Positions 48,031-57,880 of a DNA stretch of 64,000 bases are shown piece by piece. The stretch comes from Prostheceraeus crozeri. Lineage: Eukaryota > Platyhelminthes > Polycladida > Euryleptidae. Under the pieces are notes generated by a model. That model had not been told where the DNA came from and did not search any database. It saw nothing but the letters and a program-made list of their open reading frames with translations. The stretch spans positions 248,001-312,000 of the forward strand of contig CAJQUW010013637.1 in NCBI GenBank assembly GCA_907163375.1. The letters run 5' to 3'. The translations under genes and the position numbers were made by a program. Each line of letters begins with the position of its first letter. Positions within the stretch are counted from its first letter, which is position 1.

Positions 48031-48039
48031 ATAATAATT

Positions 48040-48730
48040 GTTTTTACAAGGCCAAAAATGATGTTGATGGCTGTCATTGATGCAGTCTGTCAGACGATGC
48101 TTGTATCAGATTCAGAAATGATACAAGCTGCGTTCGACCTATCTAATTGCTTGTAACATAGGGTTTATATTAAAGATAAGATTGGCACATCAGATAATAA
48201 ACTTTGCGTCAAAGTAAAATTAATATGAGGTAATGCGTATTCGAAAGTTAATTTTCTAATTTTATTTTTCAATTTTCGATTTGCAAGTGAAGTGAAGAGG
48301 GAGGTAAATTTTTCTTGATAACCTTTCATCCGAATTTCCCTGGTTTTTGATGTACTTAAACGAGAATTTGCATGTGCATTAGTTTATAGAGCGCTTCACG
48401 CATTTGCTTAATGCATGTTATAGGGAAAAGTTCATTACAATGTTTGCTAAGTTTTAGACACGAAAAATTAACAGTCTACAAATAACTGAATTGAAGGTGG
48501 TAGGTATCAGATTCCAGTGTTTTTATTCAATTTGAGCATTTAGTAAGTACACGGGAAATTTTTGAGTGCTTCCTTTCAAGGTAAAACGTGATGACTTGAC
48601 TAACCTTAGTTAACCCCTATCTTCTACTGAGCTTGCATTTTACATAGCTTGTAGTTATGATGTGCATGTGTTCATGTTCGCATTTTAACTCATATCTGCT
48701 CATAAATGTAATTACATATATTATGTACCT
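48040..48730. other. No gene recognised
   Basis: AT-rich with no supported feature. Confidence 0.4.
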
Positions 48731-48734
48731 TTTA

Positions 48735-49035
48735 CAATTTTTGTCCATCGATCTCCTGTTGTTTTATAATATCCATTTTTAATTTCCTTAATCTACAGTG
48801 ACCATTGTCCTATTGTACTATTGTACTGTCACTGTTGCCATTATCCACCAAATGTAGTATCAGGTATAGTGGAGCATTAGTTCACTTGTAATCGGTGTAG
48901 TAGCATCATTGTATTTCCATGCTTTACCTCCACTTTTCCTATTTTTATCCATCGGTCTCCTGTTGTTTTATAATCTCCATTTTTAATTTCCTTAACCTAT
49001 ATGGTGACCATTGTCCTATTGTATTTCCACTATCA
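48735..49035. repeat. Direct duplication of about 95 bp
   Basis: The segment starting GTCCATCG-TCTCCTGTTGTT at 48741 and ending ACCATTGTCCTATTGTA is repeated from 48945 with few differences. The units are about 205 bp apart. Confidence 0.75.
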
Positions 49036-49039
49036 GCAT

Positions 49040-52000
49040 CTGTAGTCGGTACAGTATATTAGACGTCTGTTTTGAACGTGTATGCGGCAGTGTTTGGAAT
49101 CTATGGTATTAGTATATTAACAGTAAGAATGAGTAGTGTTACAAGTCCTAAGATTTCCATTTTTACCAGATATTGGGCCAAAGCTGATCAATTTTAATTC
49201 GTTGCCACGAGAAAGCTCCATTGAGTTCTTTTAAGAACTGATTAATCCAATGGTTACAGTAGCATTGCCTTTGTACACTTGCGGATTGGAGAACGCCATC
49301 AGTCCTCATTAGGACTACTTCCAATCAATAATTTGAATTAGTAAGCATTTTATTCTATTATAAATGGCTGCTGGTCATGAAATCATACGATGATTTTCAT
49401 CATCGTATGAGAAATGCAAAAAGCCTTTCAATTGTTCAAATATTAAGGATTGATTTCACAGTAATTAAAATTGTAGATAGTTAATATGAATTCACAATTA
49501 TGAAATTTTCAATAAATTATATTTGCATTTATCAGTAACTATTTATTGTATTAAACATTTATCAGATTGGCAGCTTAAATCTCAGCAAATGAGTCTGAGG
49601 TAAAAAGGTTCGGAAAAAGTGAATGGGAAAAAGAGTGCCATTTATTTCCCCCTCGGAAAATGGGAGGCAAATTAAATATTTGAAAATATATGAAAGCATG
49701 ACTTGCATAGTATCAAAAGCCACAATCCTCGATTCTCACTATTGTATCTCTACATGTAGCTTGCATCTTAGCAGAAATGTAAGGCGAAATGTACTTGGAG
49801 AGGATAAAAAGGAGGTAATTTAACATCACCATAAGCGTGGTCTATTTTCCGGTGAGCAATTGTAAGCAACTTTAGAATATCCACTCGCGAAAGGTAGTGG
49901 AATCAGAACATGAAGTGTAACACTGGCAATTGCAACATTTTTCTTCATAGAAAAATATTTTGATAAAATAACTTGCCAGTTTGCGACAAAGAAAGTGCAG
50001 CAATTACTTGCTTCAATTTGATTGCCCAATCTTTGCTTTAACAAAAATGAAAGTGGAATTTCTATGGTATCAAAGTTGCCATCGCCAGTATGTCTTTTAA
50101 CTCTTCCCTGTATTTGGAATTTTTACGCAGTAGTCTTCGTACATGAATAAAGATCACGAAAACACTTGCTCTCTCCCTTTCAACAACATTGTTTCACTTA
50201 GACTTCCTGTTTTCAGGAATTACTAGTGATCGTAATGCATTTGGGCAACAATTTCTGATTATGCAGCTTATGTCACAATGCTGTTCGGCCACAACGCATT
50301 TGTGCCATCGTGCTGGCTGGTATTATATCAAGTTGACGTTATCACACTGCATGTTCAATTATGTTCTACATACATGTATTATGTTTAAGTGGATGAATGT
50401 GCGTATCAACTACGCTGACGTTCCCTCTCCTGAAATGAGGAATTGCAGTAAAGTAGAATATGTAATATGTTCACATTTGAATGATGTGTCATAAGCATGG
50501 TCACAAGTTGCTAGATATCTACTATCGCATTACTTAATTAACAAAAGGCTTCACTTATGATAAATGGGGAACTACCAGAGCTGGAAAAATTCCACTGAAA
50601 TTTTTTAATTCCAATTCCAATTCTAATTCCAGAGCAGAAATTTCAATTCCAATTCCAATTCCATAATGAGATTCAATTCCGATAATTGCATGACGCGTAT
50701 ATGTTAATGTATCTAAAGTTTCCTCGCTTCTATCTAACCCATGTGCCCGTATCCTATTCTCGTTATTCCTGTGTGCCGTTTCCTGCGTCGTTCCTATGTG
50801 CGTTCTCATGTTCATAGTTCATATTTCTTGTGTACATGTACATGTATATGTAGCCGGTCAGCCTACGCCATTTTCGTTTCGTAAACGAGATATTCAATAT
50901 CTTGTGAAAAAGAGAAAAGAAAATTAACGGTCAGCAAAGAATCAAACGCTGAGAGAGAGAGAGAGAGAGCATAGAAATTAGCAGTACCATAGAAAGTCCT
51001 AGAATGGAAATTGCATGAAAATTATGGCACACGCCGGGGGAACTAAGTTGGGGCAAAACGCAAATTGTGCGTGCTGGTTTCCATGTTTTCTCATTTGTAT
51101 TTATATTTATCAAGACAAATTGCGATCTGGATTGCTGCCCCTTGTCCAAAGATCATACACAAAAGCAATAGTGAATGTACAAAATACTGCGGCGACAGGA
51201 TGACAAAGAAAGAAATCCTTTAAAACGTTCTGTACGTTCATCATTTTGAAATATCGCTCCTATAATCTATCAAGAGTATTATCAGTCACATATGCAACTT
51301 GCAATGTCGATTTACAGAACATACATTGCTCCAGCTTGAAATCAGAGGTCAAGAAATCTCAGAGTATTCATTTTACTTGAAAGGGCTCCCCTGTTCACTA
51401 TATTTGAACAATTTTCAAAATCTTTACATGCTTTCGAATATCAGCTTCCAAAATATCATCACACTATATCACATGTGTCATTTAATGATTAATTGAAAAG
51501 TTCCAGAGACTACTCACTTATCTGAGAAATTATTGTCGGTGAAGAAGCTTTCAATGTGTTTATTCGACAAAAGCGCTAGGTTTCTTAACCGTATGAAGGA
51601 GAAATCATCCTATAATTAGAATTTTTTTCTATTGAATTTTTTCTTCAGATATTCGTACAACCAGTGCACCGCCCACTTTCAATTATGACTTTGTGGACCA
51701 ATTTTTAATTCGAATTTTGAAAAATAGTTGTTAATGATTGCTGCAAATCGACACAATATACCAACCCAGGGAATAGTAGGCTATACCACATGAAACAATG
51801 CCACCATCTCACTTAATATTATCTTCATAAAAATCCTGCATTAATTTGCTGCCAACAACTTCCACAACCAACTTGGCAAATAGTTTGACTATGATACAAT
51901 GTTTTAGATCGAATCTGATCTACAAACCATAGATTTTTCCATGTGCCATCATTCTACATAGGCAAGATATCAAACTTCTATTCTAGTGTACTATTATCTA

Positions 52001-52600
52001 CTTCTATGAGAGAGAGAGAGATAGAGATGCGAATAAATCTATTAATAAACTGACAGAAGAAAGAAATTCAATGTGCGAATAACGTGATTATTGATGAAAG
52101 AAAAAACGACGATAAGAATGATATCATGAAAACTGATTAATGGTCTATGTTAAAAAAGGATTCCGTGAAAGAACGAAATGTGGTCGGGTCGAAAGCTAAC
52201 GAGCAGAGATTAAAGGAAACTCTTTCAATTTTCAAAAGAAAGTGGAATGATCGTCAAGTCTCAAAAATTTGCATAAATTAGAGACGATGAGAAATTGAAA
52301 CAACATCAACTACCAACAACAACACATACGACATCTTCAATAGCTGTTAGAAGAACTCCGGGCTCTCGCGGTGTAACTTGACTACAGAAGTAGCAACTAA
52401 AACTGCCTACCAGCAAACAACAACACAGTAGAGTATGCGGCAACATATCAACGAGCGCGATTGAAGATTGACGGTGTAAGTGACACTGATTTTCATGATG
52501 TTTATGATATTATTTTGGTATAAGTGAGTCCGATCGAATTGAAGTGAATTCAACATCAAGAAGTGAACTGCAAGTTTAAAGTTTTTCTTTTATCGTTAAG
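49040..52600. other. No gene; simple repeats and one hairpin
   Basis: It contains a perfect 11-bp hairpin at 49384-49409 (CATACGATGAT with a 4-base loop), an AATTCC-rich tract at 50610-50690, and GA tracts at 50952-50970 and 52007-52023. The frame at 50189-50494 follows an acceptor-like site, but I see no domain and do not call it. The left boundary of the Polinton-like element probably lies near the end of this stretch. Confidence 0.4.
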
Positions 52601-52650
52601 TATCGTAAAGTAATGGGCAAAAGACCGTTCCAGGACACCATAAAATTAAA

Positions 52651-53054
52651 AAAATAGTATCTTTAAAAACGACATAAATTCATGAATTTAGACCCTTTTT
52701 CAGGTTTTTAAGACCTAAATTCATGAATTTAGTCGTTTTTAAAGATACCGATTTTTCAAAAAATGGTACTTTTTAAATGGTCTAAATTCATGAATTTTGG
52801 TCATTTTTCAGGTTATGAAGACCTAAATTCATAAATTTGGGCGTTTTTAAAAATACCCAATTTTTCAAATTTTTCAAAATCTCAAATTTGAGAATTACAA
52901 TTTTCACCCTTAAAATCATGACCGTTCCAGGACACCGAAAATCATAAAAGTTGAGAATTTCAAAATTTGAGAATTACAATTTTTACCTTGAAAATCATGA
53001 CCGTTCCAGGACACCGAAAATCACAAAAGTTGAGAATTTCAAATTCATGAATTT
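52651..53054. repeat. Palindrome cluster upstream of the virus-like genes
   Basis: The 16-bp palindrome TAAATTCATGAATTTA or a one- to three-base variant occurs at 52675, 52716, 52782, 52823 and about 53039. The first two sit in an inverted repeat with roughly 45-bp arms (52651-52750, sharing TCTTTAAAAACGAC and its complement). Behind it is a 79-bp tandem repeat (52920 and 52999, starting GACCGTTCCAGGACACC), with a third copy of that word at 52623. It is non-coding. A replication origin or regulatory region is a guess from its form and position. Confidence 0.8.
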
Positions 53055-53200
53055 TATCCATCTTTCAGGTTTTTAAAATATATCATGTGACTAAAAATAT
53101 TTCTTTAAAAATGGAAGAAACAAAAGTGGAAGGAACTTCAGAAATGGAAGAAACCGCAAGAATATATCCTTCGTTATCATATGAACGTAGTTCTACTTAA

Positions 53201-53839
53201 ATGGACATTGAAAAGATAAACATCGAAAAGATGAATAAAGAAAAACATAAAGACAGAGTTAGGTATATGAAAGATAAAGAATCTCAATTATTATTAAGAT
53301 TAGAGCATTATAAAAAATTAAGAAAGAGATGGACTAAAGTTAAGAATGTAACACAAGGAATTGGCATATTCTTAACAATAAGTTTAGGTGCTTTAACAAT
53401 TGTTATATCTTCAGGTGTTTTAGTAATTCCAGTAGTTGCTACAGCTTTAACAGGTACGGGTGTTTTTGCAACTTCACTTGTTACAATGTTAGATAAATCT
53501 TTAATAACTAAGAAACGAAAATCATTAAAAACTAAGCATTTACATATTAAAGAAGTCTATGATAAACTACATTTCTACTTTCAAAGAGTATGTGATGATA
53601 ATGTTATTACGTTAGATGAGATTGAAAAATTTGATCAAATAGCTAATGAAGTAAATCAAATATCATTTCAATTACAGTCAGAAAAAGTTGATGATAAGAA
53701 TAAACAGGATGGCAAAATTTCTAGTGATGGTAAAATTTCTAATGAAGAAAATGATAAAATTTTTTTAGAAGAGCTAAAAATTTTAAGCGAAAATTTAAGC
53801 AAAACTTTATTAAACAAAACTTTATTAAATAAAACTTAA
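53201..53839 (+). CDS. Two-helix membrane protein of the virus-like element
   Basis: This 212-residue frame starts at ATG 53201 after an in-frame stop. The N-terminal 50 residues are highly charged and probably coiled coil (RYMKDKESQLLLRLEHYKKL). Two hydrophobic segments follow at about 50-72 and 74-97, rich in Gly and small residues (IGIFLTISLGALTIVIS; VLVIPVVATALTGTGVFATS). The rest is a charged helical tail. Coil, two adjacent membrane helices and coil resemble SLATT-type or viral membrane proteins, but I do not recognise a family. It is probably the first gene of the rightward group. Codon use is strongly A/T-biased like the other genes of the element. Confidence 0.6.
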   Translation: MDIEKINIEKMNKEKHKDRVRYMKDKESQLLLRLEHYKKLRKRWTKVKNVTQGIGIFLTISLGALTIVISSGVLVIPVVATALTGTGVFATSLVTMLDKSLITKKRKSLKTKHLHIKEVYDKLHFYFQRVCDDNVITLDEIEKFDQIANEVNQISFQLQSEKVDDKNKQDGKISSDGKISNEENDKIFLEELKILSENLSKTLLNKTLLNKT

Positions 53840-53960
53840 AACGAGAAAACTTTAAACGAAAAGATGTCAGACAACAAAGCAATAAAAAAATAATTTGTTC
53901 AGTAAAATGTTTTTGCTGTATTCCAATGTTACCACAAAATTCAAATATTATATTTTAAAA

Positions 53961-54785
53961 ATGGATAAAATTAGAGCTGATAATTTTAAAAGAATAAAAC
54001 AATTAGAAGAGTTAATAAAACAAAGAAATATTATGAAAGAAAATCATCTTCAACATAGAATGATAAAAGCTGGTATTCAATCTAATATGTTTGAAAAAAT
54101 GCAGCAAACCGAGCAAGTAAAAACTGATTTTGAAAAAACTATGAAACCATTTAAAACTCTTGAAAAAGAACTTACAAATAATGATAAACAAATTGATATA
54201 ACAGATCCAGAGCACAAAACTATATTAGATGATTATGGATTACTAGAATCAAACATTAATAAGAAATTACCAAAATCTATGCAATTTGAACATTCTATCT
54301 CATTTATAGATGGAAAAACAATACCTAGATTTTATCTCGGACAAAAAGAAATATTTCCACAACCTTTTCGAGGTTTAATTTTTTCACCAGATAAATCTCC
54401 TTTTTATTTAGATAGAAATTTTGTTGATCTTTTAAGAGGAGCAGATTTAAATAATTATGCTGTAGAAGATCTCTTAAAATATAAAGCTATGTTAGATAGA
54501 GTTGGTGCAGTAAAATCTCTTAGACGTTATAAACAATTAGAAAATTTATTATCAACGGGAGTTAAAGTAGGAAAAGGTTTATCTGAAAAACAGAAAACAG
54601 AAACAACTGTATTTTTAGCAGATGATCCACAAGAATTACTAAATAGATTAAATATTTTAATATCGGCAATAAAAGAAGGACATAATTCTAGTCTCAATGA
54701 AATTCATGCTATATTGAAAAGACTGTTAGAAAAGAAGATTCTAAATGAAGAGGATTATAAAAGTATAACGAACCGAATGTTCTAG
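53961..54785 (+). CDS. Unknown protein of the virus-like element
   Basis: The frame is open from 53895, but I prefer ATG 53961 (MDKIRADNFKRIKQLEELIK): it follows an A-rich leader like those before the capsid and ATPase genes, and the extra N-terminal residues look non-coding. About 274 residues. The first 90 are charged and helical. A central block around residues 105-150 has FIDGKTIPRFYLGQKEIFPQ and FSPDKSPFYLD. The C-terminus is helical again. I do not recognise the family. The gene lies between the membrane protein and the penton-like protein, so a structural role is possible. Its stop codon lies at the very start of the palindromic repeat at 54782-54796. Confidence 0.55.
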   Translation: MDKIRADNFKRIKQLEELIKQRNIMKENHLQHRMIKAGIQSNMFEKMQQTEQVKTDFEKTMKPFKTLEKELTNNDKQIDITDPEHKTILDDYGLLESNINKKLPKSMQFEHSISFIDGKTIPRFYLGQKEIFPQPFRGLIFSPDKSPFYLDRNFVDLLRGADLNNYAVEDLLKYKAMLDRVGAVKSLRRYKQLENLLSTGVKVGKGLSEKQKTETTVFLADDPQELLNRLNILISAIKEGHNSSLNEIHAILKRLLEKKILNEEDYKSITNRMF

Positions 54786-54796
54786 GGCTTCGCCCG
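54782..54796 (-). repeat. Half copy of the 32-bp double-hairpin repeat
   Basis: CTAGGGCTTCGCCCG is the reverse complement of the first 15 bases of the copy at 57839-57870. It overlaps the stop of the 53961-54785 gene. Confidence 0.8.
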
Positions 54797-54865
54797 TAGC
54801 TGAAATATGTTGTTGTTTTTAATTTTTTTTTATAAAAGACATTTATTCAAAATTTTAACTAAAAA

Positions 54866-55654
54866 ATGTGTTCAGCAGATTTAGACAAAATTAATAATCA
54901 TTTAGAAAATTTGACGGAGATTTTGGGTTCATCAAAATTTAGTACGACGTTAAAAATTATAACAACTACTTCATCACACACTTGTAATTTAGAACCCATT
55001 CTACATTTGGAACAAAATAAAAATTATCAAATTGCATTGACTAGTTTCTCTACATTTAACACTATTCAAAAAGTTATCAAAGATGTGAATGATCAATTTA
55101 GATATTCTACTGATAAAGGCAAAACATGGAAAATATTAACTTTTCTTCCTGGTTCTTACGAAGTTGAATCAATATCAAATGAAATTAAGAGACATTTAGG
55201 TATACCATTTAAAGATAAGAAACAATTACATTTCGCAGTTGAACCGGGAGTTAATAAATTTTCTCTTACTTTAGACGAAAATCATCAAGTTGATTTTAAT
55301 CATGATAGATCATTGTCAAAGCTATTAGGATTTAATAAACAAACCTATAGACAAGGTTATCATTTAGGTGAGAAGATTCCAAAAATAACTGAAATAAATT
55401 CAATTGTTGTACATTGTGACATTATTGAAGGAGGATATATAAATGGTAAATTGTCAAATTTAATATTCAGTTTTCCAGCTTTTACTGTACCCATTGGTTA
55501 TAGATTAAATGTATTTCCCCAAACATTAATATATTTTCCTAGTACAAGAAAAACTATTAACAACATTAACATTAGAATCACTGATGAAAAACGACAAGAA
55601 ATAAATTTTGGAGGTGAAGAGATTATGATAGATCTTTTGGTTCGGGAGGTATAA
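54866..55654 (+). CDS. Penton-like minor capsid protein (Polinton type)
   Basis: The frame is 262 residues. The C-terminal half carries the pattern known from Polinton and adintovirus penton (single jelly-roll) proteins: VHCDIIEGGYINGKLSNLIF near residues 180-200, SFPAFTVPIGYRL, then NIRITDEKRQEINFGGEE, ending in IMIDLLVREV. The family's D-x-x-G/R...(D/N)F-x-G-E strand ending is visible. The N-terminal part (about 30-150) reads as beta-rich. The start ATG follows a run of A, as for neighbouring genes. The role would be the vertex capsomer of an icosahedral particle. The stop falls within the first unit of the downstream hairpin array. The frame looks whole, but the element as a whole is broken. 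Confidence 0.75.
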   Translation: MCSADLDKINNHLENLTEILGSSKFSTTLKIITTTSSHTCNLEPILHLEQNKNYQIALTSFSTFNTIQKVIKDVNDQFRYSTDKGKTWKILTFLPGSYEVESISNEIKRHLGIPFKDKKQLHFAVEPGVNKFSLTLDENHQVDFNHDRSLSKLLGFNKQTYRQGYHLGEKIPKITEINSIVVHCDIIEGGYINGKLSNLIFSFPAFTVPIGYRLNVFPQTLIYFPSTRKTINNINIRITDEKRQEINFGGEEIMIDLLVREV

Positions 55655-55786
55655 ACTCCCGTTCGAGAGGTATAAACTCCCGTTCGAGAGGTATAAACTC
55701 CCGTTCGAGAGGTATAAACTCCCGTTCGAGAGGTATAAACTCCCGTTCGAGAGGTATAAACTCCCGTTCGGGAGGTATAAACTCCC
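55640..55786. repeat. Seven-unit 21-bp hairpin array
   Basis: Seven head-to-tail units of GTTCGAGAGGTATAAACTCCC start at 55640, 55661, 55682, 55703, 55724, 55745 and 55766. The first and last read GTTCGGGAGG. Each first/last-type unit can fold as GGGAG-GTATAAA-CTCCC. The array spans the capsid gene's stop and the gap before the ATPase. The minus-strand frame of seven GVYTSRT repeats is a by-product. Confidence 0.95.
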
Positions 55787-55854
55787 ACGCGAAGCTAGAG
55801 AAGTTTAATTTTCTTCTTCTTCTTTTAAAATAAAAATTTTTTTTTTATTAAAAA

Positions 55855-56623
55855 ATGAGTGAAGTACTACCATTAAATAAAAAAAAACTTAAATTTAATC
55901 ATCATCCAAATTTATCTAATAAAGTTTTGTCAGTTATTTGTGGAAGATCAGGTTGTGGAAAAACGTATCTATTATTTAAAATTTTAACGACTCCAAATTT
56001 TTTGGATTATAACAATCTTATAATTTATACAACAACAGCAGAACAACCCGTCTATCAATTTTTAAAATATGGATTTGAAAATAATCTTGAAAAAAACAGC
56101 AATTGCTTCATTATTCAAAGAATATGAAAAATCTGAAGATGAAGAAGAAATAAGTTCGTGGTGTGAAGAAGCAGCAAAAAATAATCAGTTACTTGAAACC
56201 AATAAAAATAAGCATATAAAGATACAATTAATAGATGATAGTGGTAATATGCAAGATCCTAGTAAACTAGATAAAACAATGAAACATTGTGTAATTTTTG
56301 ATGATTGTGTTAATGATAGAAATCAGTCAGTTCAGAGAAATTATTTCACAAGAGGTAGACATAATAACTGTAGTGTTTTTTATTTAACACAAAGTATGTA
56401 TTCATTAGACGGAAGTGTTATTAGAAAGAATGCAAATATATTTATACTATTTGAAATAAATGCAAGAAACTTAAGTGATTTGTTAAGAGATTTATGTGTA
56501 AGAAATAAATATGAATTTAAACAATCGTGTAACAATGCTTGGTCAAAAGATTATGGATTTATCACAATTGATATTGATAAAAAAATTCATGATAGAGTTA
56601 TAGAACATTTGTTTGCCGAGTGA
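55855..56623 (+). pseudogene. A32/FtsK-like packaging ATPase remains
   Basis: The Walker A motif CGRSGCGKTYLLFKIL is near the N-terminus, and a Walker B motif (HCVIFDDCVND) lies in the second half. It is followed by NYFTRGRHNNCSVFYLTQSM, which fits the sensor and arginine region of viral genome-packaging ATPases of Polintons and large DNA viruses. The size of about 250 residues is normal for the family. The gene is broken. It follows the capsid gene with the hairpin array between them and converges on the polymerase gene, 82 bp away. The family's role is pumping DNA into preformed capsids. Confidence 0.85.
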
Positions 56624-56705
56624 TAAAAAATATACAAATATAGTGTTATAATATTTTTTTTATTTTATGTATATATCAAATTTGACTATCTTAGAAATTA
56701 GAAAA

Positions 56706-57870
56706 TTAAAAAGGTGAAGTAGTTATTCCATCAGGTAAAATTTTTCTTTTATCATGAAATGGATCTAATGCTAATTTATGTTCTTCTTTTAAAAACATTT
56801 TATGTTTTTTTGAATTAAGTCTATAATTACATGCTGTTTTTATTTCATTATTAAATAATACATTTTTATTATCTTGAAATGTTATTTGATTAGCCACTGA
56901 TGCCTTTGAAATTCCTTTTAATGTTTTATGTGTTTTAATATTATTAGTTGTATTATAATAATAACATTTAGATTTAAAAAATATAGCTTCTGTTATGAAA
57001 TCTTCATTTCCTTCTAATTCATCTTTTACTTTACATAAATCAGAAGGATGAATGATATCTTTTATTTTATCTATTTCTTTAACAAGTGTAGAATTATACG
57101 GTATTATTAATTCTAAGAAAACAGAATCGGTATCTGTAAAGTGTAATTTATAGTTTTTGCCATAAGCAGGTGCTAAATAATCATATATAAATTTATACAT
57201 AAATAGTTTAGCTAATTCTAATATAGTGAAACCAATAAAATTAAACTTATCATGTTTTACGCTGATTCGACGTAAATGTACAGCACATAGTTCATCACTA
57301 AATCTAGTAGTTCTTTTATATGTAGGTTTCCTTGTTAAATTTTGAAACCTATCTTTATCATAAACTATTTCAATATTTTGTCTATTACGCACATTTTCTA
57401 AAGTCTTACCATAAAATGCATTATTCATTAATTTGAAGAACACGTTTCCAAAATCATCTTTATTTCTTTTAGCTATTTTACGTTTTTCAATATTGAACTC
57501 TATATAATCTTTTAACCACCTAGATTTTTGATAAAATAGTTTTCGATGTATTTTGGTGAGAATCATTCCATGATCTAAATACCAATCTAGCATTCTTCCT
57601 TCAACAACATACTTTCCTTTATTGTTTTGTGTTAACATAAGTTTTTTTGTTGGTCTGTATTTCTTAGGAATTATAGATTTTTGATAATCTGAAAAATCTT
57701 CTATATTGGGAATTTTGTTTTCGGGACAGAAAGGAAAATATTTTGTTTTATCTTTTATTTCATCAGGATATACTAAATCAACTTCATATATATAACCATG
57801 ATTATAATTTCCATCATATGTTTTTTGATAATCTAGAACGGGCGAAGCCCTAGTAGACATCTCTGATGTC
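56706..57870 (-). pseudogene. Protein-primed DNA polymerase B, distal segment
   Basis: This is the C-terminal portion of the Polinton-type polymerase, separated from the rest by the LINE at 57881-61041. Family B landmarks are FFKLMNNAFYGKTLENVRNR (motif B region, K-x-x-x-N-x-x-YG) and KLHFTDTDSVFLEL (motif C, DTDS). Thumb-type sequence follows (FKSKCYYYNT, KGISKASVANQITF). The landmarks are intact in this segment, but the gene as a whole is broken. It converges on the ATPase gene. Confidence 0.9.
57839..57870 (-). repeat. 32-bp double-hairpin repeat, copy in distal PolB
   Basis: It comprises two adjacent palindromes, GGGCGAAGCCC and GACATC-TCT-GATGTC. It is 29 of 32 identical to 62457-62488. 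On the polymerase strand both copies read SEMS(S/T)RASP. It lies immediately beside the LINE insertion point. Confidence 0.9.
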
Positions 57871-57880
57871 GTACGAATAT

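Noticed and set aside
50189-50494. 101-residue coding exon
   Set aside because: An acceptor-like CTGTTTTCAG precedes it, but the sequence shows no domain or protein-like conservation I can judge.
1-52600. LTR retrotransposon or endogenous retrovirus
   Set aside because: No paired long direct repeats with TG...CA ends, no protease-RT-RNase H-integrase order. The reverse transcriptases present are LINE or Penelope types.
55640-55786. CRISPR-like array
   Set aside because: The units are contiguous 21-mers without spacers and the genome is animal.
55498-55788. Minus-strand frame with seven GVYTSRT repeats
   Set aside because: It is the translation of the 21-bp hairpin array (21 bases equal seven codons) running antisense into the capsid gene. 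No start context or domain.
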